Shown: piece by piece, positions 48,062 to 59,057 of the stretch
Numbering within the stretch: the stretch's first letter is position 1
Layout of the letters: every line of letters begins with the position of its first letter
DNA from: Haematobia irritans
Lineage: Eukaryota > Arthropoda > Insecta > Diptera > Muscidae
NCBI RefSeq assembly: GCF_050003625.1
Contig: NC_134397.1
Location: 277,506,070 to 277,570,069, forward strand
Reading direction: 5' to 3'
Length of the DNA stretch: 64,000 nucleotides
The notes under the pieces: generated by a model
Seen by the model: the letters and a program-made list of their open reading frames with translations, nothing else
Told to the model about the DNA's origin: nothing
Databases searched by the model: none
Position numbers and translations under genes: made by a program

Positions 48062-49455
48062 CCTACTCCAGCAAAAGATATCCATACTGCTTCATTTGGA
48101 AGCAGTACAAAAGATCACTTTATACCGTAAGCAGTAATTTTCGGCGCTGTTTATTCGGCGCCAAATTCAACACATTTTCATGTATGTATTTTATCGTCAT
48201 TAAGCATAAAAACTTGGAAAGAAAAAAATCTAGAAGGAATATTAAACAAGCGCTGATTTTGACAAATTAGGAAAGCGAGAGACTATTTGAAATTGTTATA
48301 CGCTTTCATTCACTGCCTTCTTCACATATAACGATCAGCACTCATGTAAGCGGAAAATAGGATTCATAAAAGAGAGACATTTCTTGTTAAATTCACCAAT
48401 GAATTCCTCACCACTGTAAGTGCTGCTAAGATCTAAGCTCCTTTAAGAACCCGATGAAAATTCCTCAAGTTTTTTGCTGGGAAGCGATTTGTGTTTTGGG
48501 TGTCTGGGTCCTCTACATATACGCTCCTCCCAGTCCTCCACGACCATCGATCCATTGTTGTTGCACTTATTTCCCTCTGATATCTGTTCCTCCCAGGACA
48601 ATCTTACTAGCATCAGAATGTCACTACTCGGTAGCTAAGGCAACATGAGGATTGTTACGTCATTCGCCATTACACCCACTGCCTTTTTCCGTTTCTGTCC
48701 ATTCTACCAACTTCGCTTTTGGTCTGCACCTTTTTGAGTTCACAACTTCTTCGTTTTCATTAACACTTCTTTCTTGGCATAGAACACTAACATACCAAAT
48801 ACGTCCAGAATTTACTCCCAATTACATCATCTCGAATTTTTTGTTGTCTTCTTCGTAAATACACCTTCTACAACTGAAATTGATAATTACTTTACTACTT
48901 TTAAATGACCGCAAAAGTTAAACAATCGTAGCTTTTTCCATCTGTCTAACTTATTTGAAATGTTGTCTTCTCCAGTTTTGTGGTCTCATATTTCCACTTT
49001 ATTTCTCAATTCATGCATTGCTCTGTGGCATTTTTGGGTCCATGTTTACGCCAAATGTGCGTGGCTTTATATATGTGTGTGTGTGTCTCTGTTAAAATAT
49101 TTCAAAGAGCACCAGAATGGATATTACTCACAACTTGACCCCAAGAGATTCCTTCCAAAAAGTTGACAAAGAAATTTATAAGCTAAGTGAAATGAATGAA
49201 GTGAAAATGAGTGTAGATTTAAAGTCGTTAAAATGTTTCCGTTTTAAATAAATTTGTTAAAATTAATAATTAATTATAATTTTGATTGAGGATCTTGTTA
49301 AGAGATTCTGGCACTTCATTGAGGTTCTTACGAATGTCATAAGCACTTTTTTAGAGGGAGTAATTGTTCCTTGTATTATTCTTGTTGGATTTGAAATAAA
49401 ATCGTTATATTATGACTGGTACAACAAAACTAGGAAAGTATAGCTAAATTGAAAT
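48062..49455. other. Unique-like DNA
   Basis: Relatively GC-rich pieces lie at 48420-48790. The 64-codon frame from 48454 begins hydrophobically (MKIPQVFCWEAICVLGVWVL), but I find no family or splice context for it. A GT run lies near 49073-49086. Confidence 0.3.
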
Positions 49456-49458
49456 GAA

Positions 49459-50861
49459 AACAAGTAAGTAAAGTCTAAAGTCGGTCGGGGCCGACGTATA
49501 TATGGGAGCTATATAGGGTAAGTGCAGCAAATGTGGTATAGGCTGGTAATGTGGTATATTAGCTTTTTTCTTTATCTAACAAAATACGAATAACCAAACC
49601 AAGCTGAATATATTGTGGCTGTCAATTTGATTTTTGCAACTCTTTCTTTGTGCTAGTTGAAAGAATTCACATTTACCTGTGCTCGAAGATTTTTTTGGTA
49701 ATTCTTAATCATTTCGTTTTGTGTGAAGATATATTTTAAATTTATTAATTTTCGGATGTAAATAACTGACGAGTACTAAATAAGCATAAAATGTTTGCAA
49801 TTGCGATACACATATTGCATTTTTTTTTTACAAAAAAATCTACATTATGGTGTACCACATTACCTGCACATTTTATGAATTCGTGCTTAATGAGTTTTTT
49901 AATAAATTTGCAAATATATCCGAAATTATGGTTTTCTTATTTTTCGTTCATAGTTGCGTGGATGACTAACACTAGTAAAATGAATGTGGTAAAATGTTAG
50001 CCTCGTCGAAGAAAAAAAAAAATTTGCCTTTCGAAAAACAAATGGGTATACCACATTTGCTGCACTTACACTATAATATGAACCGATTTTGACTAAATTT
50101 GACAAACATAGTTACAATAATAATTTTGCTATCTGGAGCAAAATTCCATTGAAAATGTGTCTAAAATATGAAACAGTCTACCATAGTTCCCCAACTCTGG
50201 TGTACGTACATATGTATGGGAGCTATATATAATATGAAGTCAAGTCAGGGCAAAACTCTGGCGTTTGAGGCCATATAAGTGCAAATGGGAGCTATATCTA
50301 AATCTGAACCGATTTCAACCAAATTTGGTACACTTACCGATACTATTAAACGTACACCTTGTGCAAAATTTGAAGCAAGTCAGGGCAAAACTCTAGCTTT
50401 TGAGGCCATATAAGTTCAAATCGGACGAAAGATATATATGGGAGCTATATCTAAATCTGAACCGATTTGGCTGATATTTTGCAAGTTTTTCGAGACTCAT
50501 AAAATCTTCGGATGTACGGAATTTGAAGAACATCGGTTGATAAACACGCCAATTATGATCAGATCGGGGATAAATGTATATGGTAGCTATATCTAAATTT
50601 GAACCGATTTTTTTCCAAAATCAATAGCGATTGTCTTTGTCTCAAGTACGATCCTGTGCCAAATTTGAGGACGATCGGAACTGCAAACTGTACTTTGCAC
50701 ACAAAAATTCATGAACAGACAGACGGACGGACAGACAGACGGACATCGCTAAATCGACTCAGAATTTAATTCTAAGATCGGTATACTAAACGACTTTTCC
50801 TTCTTGGCGTTACATACAAATGCACAAACTTATTATACCCTGTACCACAGTGAAGGGTAAA
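49459..50861 (+). mobile_element. HEL-c, full-length, carrying M8
   Basis: The H end is AAAACAAGTAAGTAAAGTCT followed by GTCGGTCGGGGCCGAC. The T end is TTATACCCTGTACCACAGTG...AAGGGTAAAA. Units carry ATATGGGAGCTATATCTAAA and TCTGAACCGATTT. The ACAGACGGACGGACAGACAG block precedes the T end. Without M8 the copy is only about 850 bases, so it has fewer units than the 17621 copy. Confidence 0.82.
49516..50071. mobile_element. M8, TA-flanked MITE, 556 bp
   Basis: The inverted ends GGGTAAGTGCAGCAAATGTG (left) and CACATTTGCTGCACTTACAC (right) pair over 25 bases with one mismatch and are flanked by TA. Removing it with one TA restores GGGAGCTATATATAATATG, which is exactly the sequence at 50218-50236 of the same HEL-c. 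The 69-codon frame inside has no recognisable motif. The superfamily is not decided beyond TA insertion. Confidence 0.9.
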
Positions 50862-50864
50862 AAT

Positions 50865-52065
50865 TTAAGAAAATATTATTATTAAGGGTATTATATTTTA
50901 GAAATAAACAATAATATTTTAAAATTTTGCGAACACTGTTAATACTGAATTCTTCCGCTGTAAATTATGGCAAAAGAATTGTTTAAGAATTTTATTCATT
51001 GTAAAAAAATTATTACATTCAAATATCTTTACGTTTTACAAATTTTCGTTTTCTAAACAATTTATTTCTCATACATAATTAATTTAATTTTTTTTTTTTT
51101 CAAATTTCCGATTCATATAACCACAAGACAAAAACATAAAAAAAAAACAAAAAGGCCAGCAATGCACAAAACAAACATCGGTAATATTAAATTTTTCATC
51201 CACATACTCGTGTCATGTATGCATATTTGTCATTCGAGTTGATGGAATAGAGGGACACAGTGTCGTCTGTCTATATCCATCTTTACCTTGCCTGCCATTA
51301 CATTTCCCATAAGTTTATGGTGTTTATTTGACTCAATGGTATTTGCTTGGCTTGGCACTCTCTTGGCATTACCTTTTTGTCCCAAAGCAAGAAAGGAAGC
51401 TCTCAAGCATTGTTGCATATGCATCCTGGTGGAGGAGAATAGCAGAACGAATCAAAGCCATACAATCCTGAATGGGAATCTGCCATGCAAACAATCGGAT
51501 TGGGCATTTGACATGAGCAGATGAATACATGGATGATGATGATGCTTCTATATGCCCTGATGGCTGGGATTGTTGGATTTCGACGTTTTTTCACAGATCC
51601 TACAAAAAAGAAATAAATTGTAGGACGGAAGCTGAAAACAAAAACCAAGAAGAAGACCTCAAATCACATTGCAAGTCTTCTATTACTGAGTGTGAGTTAT
51701 TCATGCCTACCCATGGTGAGGAAACTGTATTGCATGCCATATATTAGATACTAATGTCCACTAATAATCCAATATTTTATTGTATCCCCGAGAGTCAGAG
51801 AAGATTTATGGTAAAGATTAGGCCAGTAACGGACTTAATTCAAGCGTGTACCACACGCCCTAAAAATTGTACAGTGACAAAAGTGGTAACGTTTTTGGGG
51901 ACTTCTAGCAGAAATAATAAAACTTTTCGAAAAACGACTTTTCAACTAAAAAAACTTTTGGTCAAAGAAAAGAAGTCGACTTTTTGTAGCTTACCAAATA
52001 GACTAATTTGCTTCTGATTTGTTGAAAGTCGAGCATTTAAAAATGTCTAATAATAAGATTAGTCA
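50865..52065. other. Unique-like DNA
   Basis: There is a GATGAT run at 51530-51545 and a patch of ACGACTTTTC/GTCGACTTTTT strings near 51930-51990 that resembles 20105-20280. I see no gene with a recognisable motif. Confidence 0.3.
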
Positions 52066-52069
52066 TCAT

Positions 52070-52480
52070 TTTTATACCCTCCCCAAGAATGGGCGTATAC
52101 TAGCATTGTCATTCCGTTTATGACACATCAAAATATCGATCACAGACCCCATAAAATATATATATATATATATATATATATTCTGCGCCGTCATAAAATT
52201 TTGAGACTACATAATACTAAGTATGTATAAGTAGTTGTTTTTGATCCAATGGTCATATCGGACTTTTAGGCATATCCCCCATATAAAACTACCCACAAAT
52301 TTGTTTGCGGAACCACTTGGAGAAGCAATTTTTTCCGATCCAGTTGAAACTTGGTATGTGTGCACTGTAGAACCCGTATATATTAATACCCAAAATTTTA
52401 CATTTGAAGCCTCTTGGAGAAACGAGTTTCATTTAAATTGGTTCATAAATATTCCTTTATATAAACAATGAAGAACTAAA
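52070..52480 (-). repeat. HEL-a relic, truncated
   Basis: The T end TTTATACCCTCCCCAAGAAT is followed by GTCATTCCGTTTATGACACA and a shortened interior with GCATATCCCCCATATAAAAC. A TA microsatellite occupies 52156-52181. It ends before any H block. Confidence 0.7.
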
Positions 52481-52500
52481 GTGGCTTATATAGGTATTTA

Positions 52501-52737
52501 CACTGAAACAGACATGACAGGTTCCAAAGATTTTTGTCTTTGCACTAATGATTTAAGTATTGATTCCGAACCAAAGAAGTGGAGAATTGAAGTGAGGATG
52601 CCTTTAAAATACAATTCTATTTTAAATTTGAGTTTTGTGTACTTGAGTTTAGGAAACAAATTTTAATTTTGAACTAAAAACAAAATTCGTATTCGATATA
52701 AAAAATCGTTGACCTCATTACAATATTTTTTTGAGTG
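52501..52737 (+). mobile_element. M1 short deletion derivative, 237 bp
   Basis: CACTGAAACAGACATGACAG followed by GTTCCAAAGATTTTTGTC matches the left of M1, and the right is CTCATTACAATATTTTTTTG then AGTG. TA lies on both sides (52499-52500 and 52738-52739). The middle 400 bases of the 630-base form are absent. Confidence 0.8.
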
Positions 52738-52744
52738 TAATTTG

Positions 52745-53245
52745 CCGTTTTTGTCGAACACAGACTCCATATGGACTAGCTTCCAAATTACAATTACAGT
52801 TCACCTAAAGGTTCACCGAAACTAGGACCAACATCCCAAGCCCTTCAATTGTATTCACAGTTACATTGTAGCATCTGTAGAAAGTCTCCTAGAGTTTCAA
52901 TTGGAAATGTTCCATGTGAAACTACACCAAACAAAAACGATATCATAACAAAAGTTATATCTGCATCAACATTGGAGTATTGTTCGTCTGCTTGGAGATT
53001 TTTATTTCAAAACATTTGTTTGTCTTCGCTTTAAGTCTACGATACATTTTATGTTTTTTTTATATGGGAAGCCCTCCTAGGATAATACATTAGCATGTAT
53101 TTGGTTTGAGTCATGAACTAAACCCACATGTCTGTATATTTATCCATTCATCAGGAAGCATAATGCAAAAGTTCCAACTTTGAGTTTGAAGTATCATCAA
53201 TGTGAGTATTGTTCTGTTTGCTACTGCTCCTCTGCCCATCTCCCA

Positions 53246-53307
<62 letters not shown>

Positions 53308-53710
53308 TGGTAAGTCATTTATATAAATAAAATGAACAGAAACAATGTTGGATATTTGTGAAACAATTCCATTTAAATCCATTAAATATCTTCATCCTTG
53401 CAAATACCTCGGAGGAATTTGGTTAGCCTTTTATCTGATATGGAACTTAGTCCACATGCCTTTGAAGTACATTTGATGTGTGTCAATAATGTGGCTGAAA
53501 TACTGCCTCTTGCAACAAATCATTTTGTTGCAAAATAAATTTTTAAATAGGAATAAATCATTGATTCATAGAAAGAAGAAAAATACATACACCGTTGCAA
53601 ATAAATACAATTAGCAAGTATTTTACATAGTATATTTTTGGATTACATTTAGAAATTCAGTTTATTTGGGTCATATATCCCATATTTCGATTTTTTTGTG
53701 GCCAATAGTA
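52745..53710. other. Unique-like DNA
   Basis: It contains the (TC)n run listed separately. No gene is visible. Confidence 0.3.
53250..53301. repeat. (TC)n microsatellite, 52 bp
   Basis: A pure TC dinucleotide run. Confidence 0.97.
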
Positions 53711-53713
53711 ATA

Positions 53714-54066
53714 GTTAGGTTAGGTTATGTGGCAGCCCAATGTATCAGGCTCACTTAGACTATGCAGTCCATTGTGATACCACAGTGGAGAACTTCTCCC
53801 TTATCACTGAGTGCTGCCCGATTCCATATTAAGTTCAATGACAATTTTTATAGCCGAGACCGAACGGCATTCCACGTTGCAGCTGAAACCACTTAGTTGA
53901 AACCACGTTGAAACCACTTAGAGAAGCCTTGAAACACTCAGAAATGTCACTAGCATTACTGAGGTGGGATAATTCACCGCTGAACATCTTTTTTGGTGTT
54001 CGGTCGAAGCAGGAGTCGAACCCACGACCTTGTGTATGCAAGGTGGGCATTGCACCACGGTGGCCT
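53714..54066 (-). mobile_element. SINE1 copy 3
   Basis: On the minus strand the head at 54066 (GGCCACCGTGGTGCAATG) lacks about ten bases of the A-box region. The B box GGTTCGACTCC and the body follow, ending in (CCTAA)n at 53714. AGTAATAG is found on both sides and may be the target duplication. An extra stretch of about 18 bases near 53893-53915 repeats the TTGAAACCAC segment. Confidence 0.85.
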
Positions 54067-54529
54067 AAAGTAATAGACGTTAAAATATTTTGGAGGCATT
54101 TTGTCAATATAACTTACAGTTCGAAAGAAAAAAATCCGTGATTTCAATAAGAAATATAAAAAAATTATGCAACCTAAATTTTAAAAAATAAACCTCCATT
54201 TACAAAAAAAAAGTTATAGAAAACTTCAAGCCTACTTTTACCATGTAAATTCCTTCGATAAACTATCATTAAATTGCTTTGCATATGGACAAAAATGTTT
54301 AAAACATAGAAAGTTAATTACACTCAAAAAAAAGTTTATTTGTTTATTTATATTCTTTATTTTAAAGAAGATGCGGCTTCCTTAAAATAAAGACATTTTT
54401 TTAGCGAGCTCTCTGGCTTTAAATCAAGGACCAATAAAATTAAAATTAGGATACAAGTCTCATTTATCAAATTTTCATTCTCTTTTCGCGGTTTATTAAC
54501 AGGTAGGCTGATAAGTCCCCGGTCTGGCA

Positions 54530-54813
54530 CCAAAAAATTTTTTTCTGATTCAATCACGAAATTAATTGATCCAATTAATTTTTAATTGAAATGTCTTCAA
54601 TCACAGAAATGATAGTATCAATTAAAAAATTAATTAAAGGTCAATTAAAAAGTTAATTGATCCAATTAAAAAATTAATTGATACTATTATTTCTGTGATT
54701 GATTTTTGCTTCAATTAAAATATTTTTTGAATCAATTAAATTTTTAATTGAATATTTTTTAAAACTCAATTAAAATTTTTATTGGAAAAATGTTCGTGAA
54801 ATTTTTTTGTGTG
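54530..54813 (+). mobile_element. M2 MITE, short copy inside mariner copy 3
   Basis: The body matches M2 at 43813: AATCACGAAATTAATTGATC then CAATTAATTTTTAATTGAAA. The right end AATTTTTTTGTGTG is followed by TA; the left end has lost a few bases. The mariner leader of copy 1 (GGCACATAGATGGCG) gives the empty site. Confidence 0.85.
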
Positions 54814-55449
54814 TAGATGGCGTCGCTAGTATTAAATGCATATTATTTTTATATAGTACCAACCTTCAAATGATTCGTGTCAAAATGACGTCTGTAAGTC
54901 AATTAGTTTGTGAGATAAAGCGTCTTTTGTGAAGCAACTTTTGTTATTGTGAAAAAAATGGAAAAAAGGAATTTCGTTTGATAAAATACTGTTTTTGAAG
55001 GGAAAAAATACGGTGGAAGCAAAAACTTGGCTTGATAATGAGTTTCCGGACTCTGCCCCAGGGAAATCAGAAATAATTGATTGGTATGCAAAATTCAAGC
55101 GTGGTGAAATGAGCACGGAGGACGCTCTGTGCAAAATGTGTGCCGCGCGAGCTCACATTTGACCAACAACAACAACGTGTTGATGATTCTGAGCGGTGTT
55201 TGCAGCTGTTAAATCGTAATATACCCGAGTTTTTCCGTCGATATGTCGATATGAAATATGGTTCTATCACTACACTCCTGAGTCCAATCGACAGTCGGCT
55301 GAGTGGACAGCGACCGGTGAACCGTCTCCGAAGCGTGGAAAGCCTCAAAAGTCCGCTGGCAAAGTAATGGCCTCTGTTTTTTGGGATGCGAATGGAATAA
55401 TTTTTATCGATTATCTTGAGAAGGAAAAAACCATCAACAGTGGCTACTA

Positions 55450-56633
55450 AAGGGTGATACGGTCAAAATTTGGTCAAAGGAAAACGCGTGTAAATCGGTG
55501 AAATCGTTTATTTAAAAAATCAAATTAAATTTCATTTTCAAGTTCAATTAGTATAAAATTCAGGAAAAATATTCAGTTAGGCTTTCGCTTTTCCAAATCC
55601 GAATTGCCGGGCCTCACGCTTGACACCTGCCATCAGATTTTGTACAGCCACCTTGTCCACCTTCTTCGCCGCAGAAAGCCAGTTTGCCTTGAACTGCTGC
55701 TCGTCCTTAGCAATTTTTTTGGTCTTCTTTAGGTTCCGCTTGACATAGCCCAGTATTTGTCAATTGGGCGGAGCTCTGACGTGTTGGGAGGGTTCTTGTC
55801 CTTGGGAACCACATGCACGTTGTTGGCGGCGTACCACTCCATGGTCTTTTTACCGTAATGCCAAGATGCCAAATCCAGCCAAAACAGTACGGAACAACCG
55901 TGTTTCTTCAGGAAAAGCAGCAGACGTTTATTCAAACACTCTTTCACGTAAATTTCTTGATTCTTGGTCTGCTACATTTCCCCTTCCTTTTGCTGTATAA
56001 AACTCCTGTCCCGGAAGCTGCTTGTAGTCGGCTTTGACGTAGGTTTCGTCGTCCATTACCACGCAGTCAAACTTCGTCAGCATCGTCGTGTACAGCCTCC
56101 GGGATCGCGCTTTGGCCGTCGTATTTTGTTTATCATCGCGATTTGGAGTCACTACCTTCTTGTAAGTCGATAGTCCGGCTCGTTTTTTGGCTCGGTGCAC
56201 GGTTGTAGACGATACACCCAGCTTATTTGCGGCATCTCGGAGAGAGAGATTAGGGTTTCGCTTGAAACTACCGGCAACTCTCTTTATCGTCTCAGCGGCT
56301 TCCGGTTTTCGATTTCCCTCCGATCCAGACTTCCTGGCTGTCGACAAACGTTCCCCAAACACTTTAATTACATTTGTAACGGTTGATTTGGCAACTTTTA
56401 GCGATTTTGCCAGCTTTGCGTGCGAGTAGCTCGGATTTTCGCGATGCGCGAGCAAAATTTTGATACGCTACTCTTCTTGCTTGGACATCATTTTGACAAC
56501 TGAAGAGTGAATTCCAAAATCAAAATAGGAGCAACATTCTACACACACACACCTTCAAAATGAGGAGTGTTCAGGTTTTTTAAATGCAAAATTGAAAGAA
56601 ATACGTCAAGTTTATATTGACCAAATCACCCTT
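55450..56633 (-). pseudogene. ITmD37E-type element, copy 2, damaged
   Basis: The ends AAGGGTGATACGGTCAAAAT and TTGACCAAATCACCCTT are flanked by TA (55448-55449 and 56634-56635). The right inverted repeat has lost about ten bases, including GACCGTAT. The transposase has an in-frame stop early in the first helix (EE*RIKILLAHRE). It retains the AKKRAGLSTYKK stretch missing from copy 1, and lacks about 125 bases after the RDD and VMDDETY regions. The DLAS and PNTSELRPIDKYW region remains, with the catalytic E changed to D. The element sits in the mariner where other copies read ATATGGCG. Confidence 0.9.
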
Positions 56634-57039
56634 TATATGGCGTTATTGGAGCGTTTGAAGGTCGAAATCGCGGCAAAACGGCCCCATATGAAGAAGAAAA
56701 AAGTGTTGTTCCACCAAGACAACGCACCGTGGCACAAGTCATTGAAAACAATGGCAAAAATTCATGAATTGGGCTTCGAATTGCTTCCTAATAATAAAAT
56801 AATAAAAACGAATTTTGACAAAAAAAATGTGTTTTTCTTTGTTAGACCGGGGACTTATCAGCCAACCTGTTAATAAAGGTACTCACGTACAAAAAAATGC
56901 CAGTTTAAAAATCCAAATTATAACGGATACTTCAAAGTAAAAAATATTTTCTTAATTCCAAAGAAACTTTAAACCAAAGACGCTAAATCCTCAAAATAAG
57001 TCTAGCCTATATTTGGAGCGTTTTTATTCTGCGGCATAA

Positions 57040-57480
57040 TGGAAATGAACCCTAAAATGTCCCAATGAAAATGGGCCCCAAAAATTTCTTTGGGGCCTAT
57101 TTTCATTTGATATGGGACCCACTTTCCAACCTTGAGCTTAACAAATGCATATCGCATAGTTATTTCATTTTAAAACTAGTTTGAATTTTAAATCTTCAAA
57201 ATTACTTATAATGGTTTTGAAATCAAAATAATCAGAGTTTGGTCGGGTTTTATCATTTTATTATGATAAGTGCAAATATAGCAATCAATAATAATCAATT
57301 TAGTAAATTCATTAATGAAAAAATCGCTTTCAGCGAACTTGCATTATATCCTGGACTACATAACGACAACAATGACATTTATGCACATCTTGATGCCTTT
57401 CTATTGCATACGCCTGTTACATCCACAGCTTACGATTAAGTGTTTGCAAGGTAAAAAATCTATATTGGGACTATTGATCT
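57040..57480. other. AT-rich spacer
   Basis: It contains an inverted GGGGCCCATTTTCATTGG / CCTATTTTCATTTGATATGG region around 57050-57120 that resembles 2765-2880. No gene is visible. Confidence 0.3.
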
Positions 57481-57500
57481 GGCAAACAACGCAGCTTTTG

Positions 57501-57824
57501 TTACTTTCGTTGGACATTATCTTCATCAACACTTTTCTCCGCAGTCGGTTCTGTTTCCGCATTTGTCTTTTTCAAGTTCGCATTTTCGGAAAGAGTTGTT
57601 TCGAGTATGGTGTCACTTACAGTAATTTTTACATTATCAAGAAGATATGTTCCATCCATAATAATTGCTTTTTTGCTACAACGTATTTTTCCTTCCTCAC
57701 CATTACTCCATTCTAGCACAATATTTGACTTGTATAATGGACGTTTTTTTAGGGAAGAAATGAAAGCAAAATATATTTTTCCAAAAAATCGCGCGATTTT
57801 TCTTCCTACTAACGAAAGTCCAGT
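57501..57824 (-). other. Open frame of 107 codons, unknown
   Basis: Counted from the nearest upstream stop, the minus frame is open for 107 codons. It reads VGRKIARFFGKIYFAF, then RPLYKSNIVLEWSNGEEGK and IIMDGTYLLDNVKITV before an acidic, threonine-rich tail (ETEPTAEKSVDEDN). There is no ATG near its start, so it may be an internal exon or a captured or decayed piece. It lies next to an M3 left end at 57957-58094. I do not recognise the family. Confidence 0.35.
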
Positions 57825-57956
57825 TTACAAGTTGAGAAAATAAGGTCTCGTAAGGATTTTAATTTTAATTGAAAAATTTAATAGAAATATGTGGTCGACA
57901 TTTAAAAGATATTTTTTGCAGAAAACAATGTTAAAACAATAGACTAACATATTAAA

Positions 57957-58094
57957 AAAATCGCGCGATTTTTTATGACATCGGCGTGATGGCAGCGTTT
58001 TTTATACTGTTTAGTTAAAATTTTCAAAAAATATTCAAAATTTTCTATAATTAACCGAAATGTTTCTTCCTGTTGGGTTCACTGTTTTTTCAGT
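57957..58094 (-). repeat. M3 left-end fragment
   Basis: From 58094 leftward on the minus strand: TGAAAAAACAGTGAACCCAA, AGAAACATTTCGGTTAATTA, CACGCCGATGTCATAAAAAA. This matches M3 at 17231-17350. The similarity stops at the palindrome AAAAAATCGCGCGATTTTTT. Confidence 0.7.
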
Positions 58095-58099
58095 ATACT

Positions 58100-59055
58100 A
58101 CGTTCATACTAGGCACGATATCTTCCTACAGGAAATTTTTGCCGGAATCCTCATAGATTGTAGTTGATTTCCAATACAAATATAAGCTAACTCTTAGAGG
58201 ACCTCAACGATATCTCTTTCAAAATCCACCCTGGGTAATTTTCTAATCCAAATTTGCAAATTTTGCCGTCCAGACCACTTGAGGTTTTAGGGGAGATTTT
58301 ATGGCAACTGTACTCTGGTTTGAGTACAAATGGACAAAACCGTTTCGAAACCATAATGTTTTCTCAATTTACCAACTTATTTTACTTTACTTTTCTTATT
58401 TTATTTTTCTTTCAGTTGCGGAAAATTTTCATAGTAAAGAAAAAAAAATTTCATAGTAAAGAGAAAAAAATCCAAAATCTTTGTACAAAGTTTTTTTTGG
58501 GAAATTCACTATTAGCTATAGAATTTTTATTCTGAGTGTAGTAATATTAGTGGATCTCTAAAGTGTTAAGCTGCTTGAAAAGTTGTTACCACAGGATTTC
58601 TGCCATACAAGGCAAGAGTAACAATTCGAATACGACACCAAGGAATCCCATACGTGTTTTCCATTAACACTCCAGTGTTCAAACGCATATGTGTGGCCAG
58701 ATGAATGTATTTATATGTTGAACTAGTGAAGAGTTACGTAACCACTTTTTTCCAACATTGAAAAAAGGGGCTCTGTACAGAATAACTCAAGCGTGTCTTC
58801 TCGAAAGGGAACATGACCAAGACCCACTCAAGAGATGTATATGGGTTAGACCAGGAGAAGTTTAACGTGGCTGGTCAGGGATTTTGATGTGACAAAAATC
58901 AAGGTAAAGTTCCCTTGAACATTTCAGAACTTTTTAATTTTTTTCTAAATTTCTAAAAATTTCATATTTCAACAAATGGTTCAATGTATTTGTTAAATTC
59001 TTTTTTAGAATAAAATCGGAAAGAAACAAAAAATTGGGTTAGGCTACGTTAGGTA
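58100..59055. other. AT-rich DNA
   Basis: No gene or repeat I can name. Confidence 0.3.
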
Positions 59056-59057
59056 TA

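Larger units (their letters stand above)
54499..56870 (+). mobile_element. Mariner copy 3 with both ends, internally deleted and carrying two insertions
   Basis: Inverted ends ACAGGTAGGCTGATAAGTCC... (54499-54525) and ...GGGGACTTATCAGCCAACCT (56844-56870) are flanked by TA (54497-54498 and 56871-56872). The leader is interrupted by M2. The gene starts near 54958 with frame defects, lacks about 180 bases between GAGGACG and CTCTGTGC at 55124, has lost the DETW aspartate, and is interrupted at 55449 by the ITmD37E element. It resumes at 56636 (MALLERLKV..., HQDNAPWHKS intact), then loses the C-terminal coding part after ELLP. It could only move if a transposase acted from elsewhere. Confidence 0.93.
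54322..57035 (+). repeat. M9 repeat copy 2, split by mariner copy 3
   Basis: The left half 54322-54498 has AAATAAAGACATTTTTTTAG and TTTATCAAATTTTCATTCTC. The right half 56871-57035 has CAGTTTAAAAATCCAAATTA and ends near CTATATTTGGAGCGTTTTTA. Together they match 9557-9900. The mariner entered at a TA. Confidence 0.65.

Noticed and set aside
49791..50000. 69-codon frame inside M8 as a transposase
   Set aside because: It is too short and has no DDE or helix-turn-helix pattern.
53250..53301. TC run as a GAGA-factor regulatory element
   Set aside because: GAGA factor does bind GA/TC runs, but no promoter or gene is visible nearby, so I list it only as a microsatellite.
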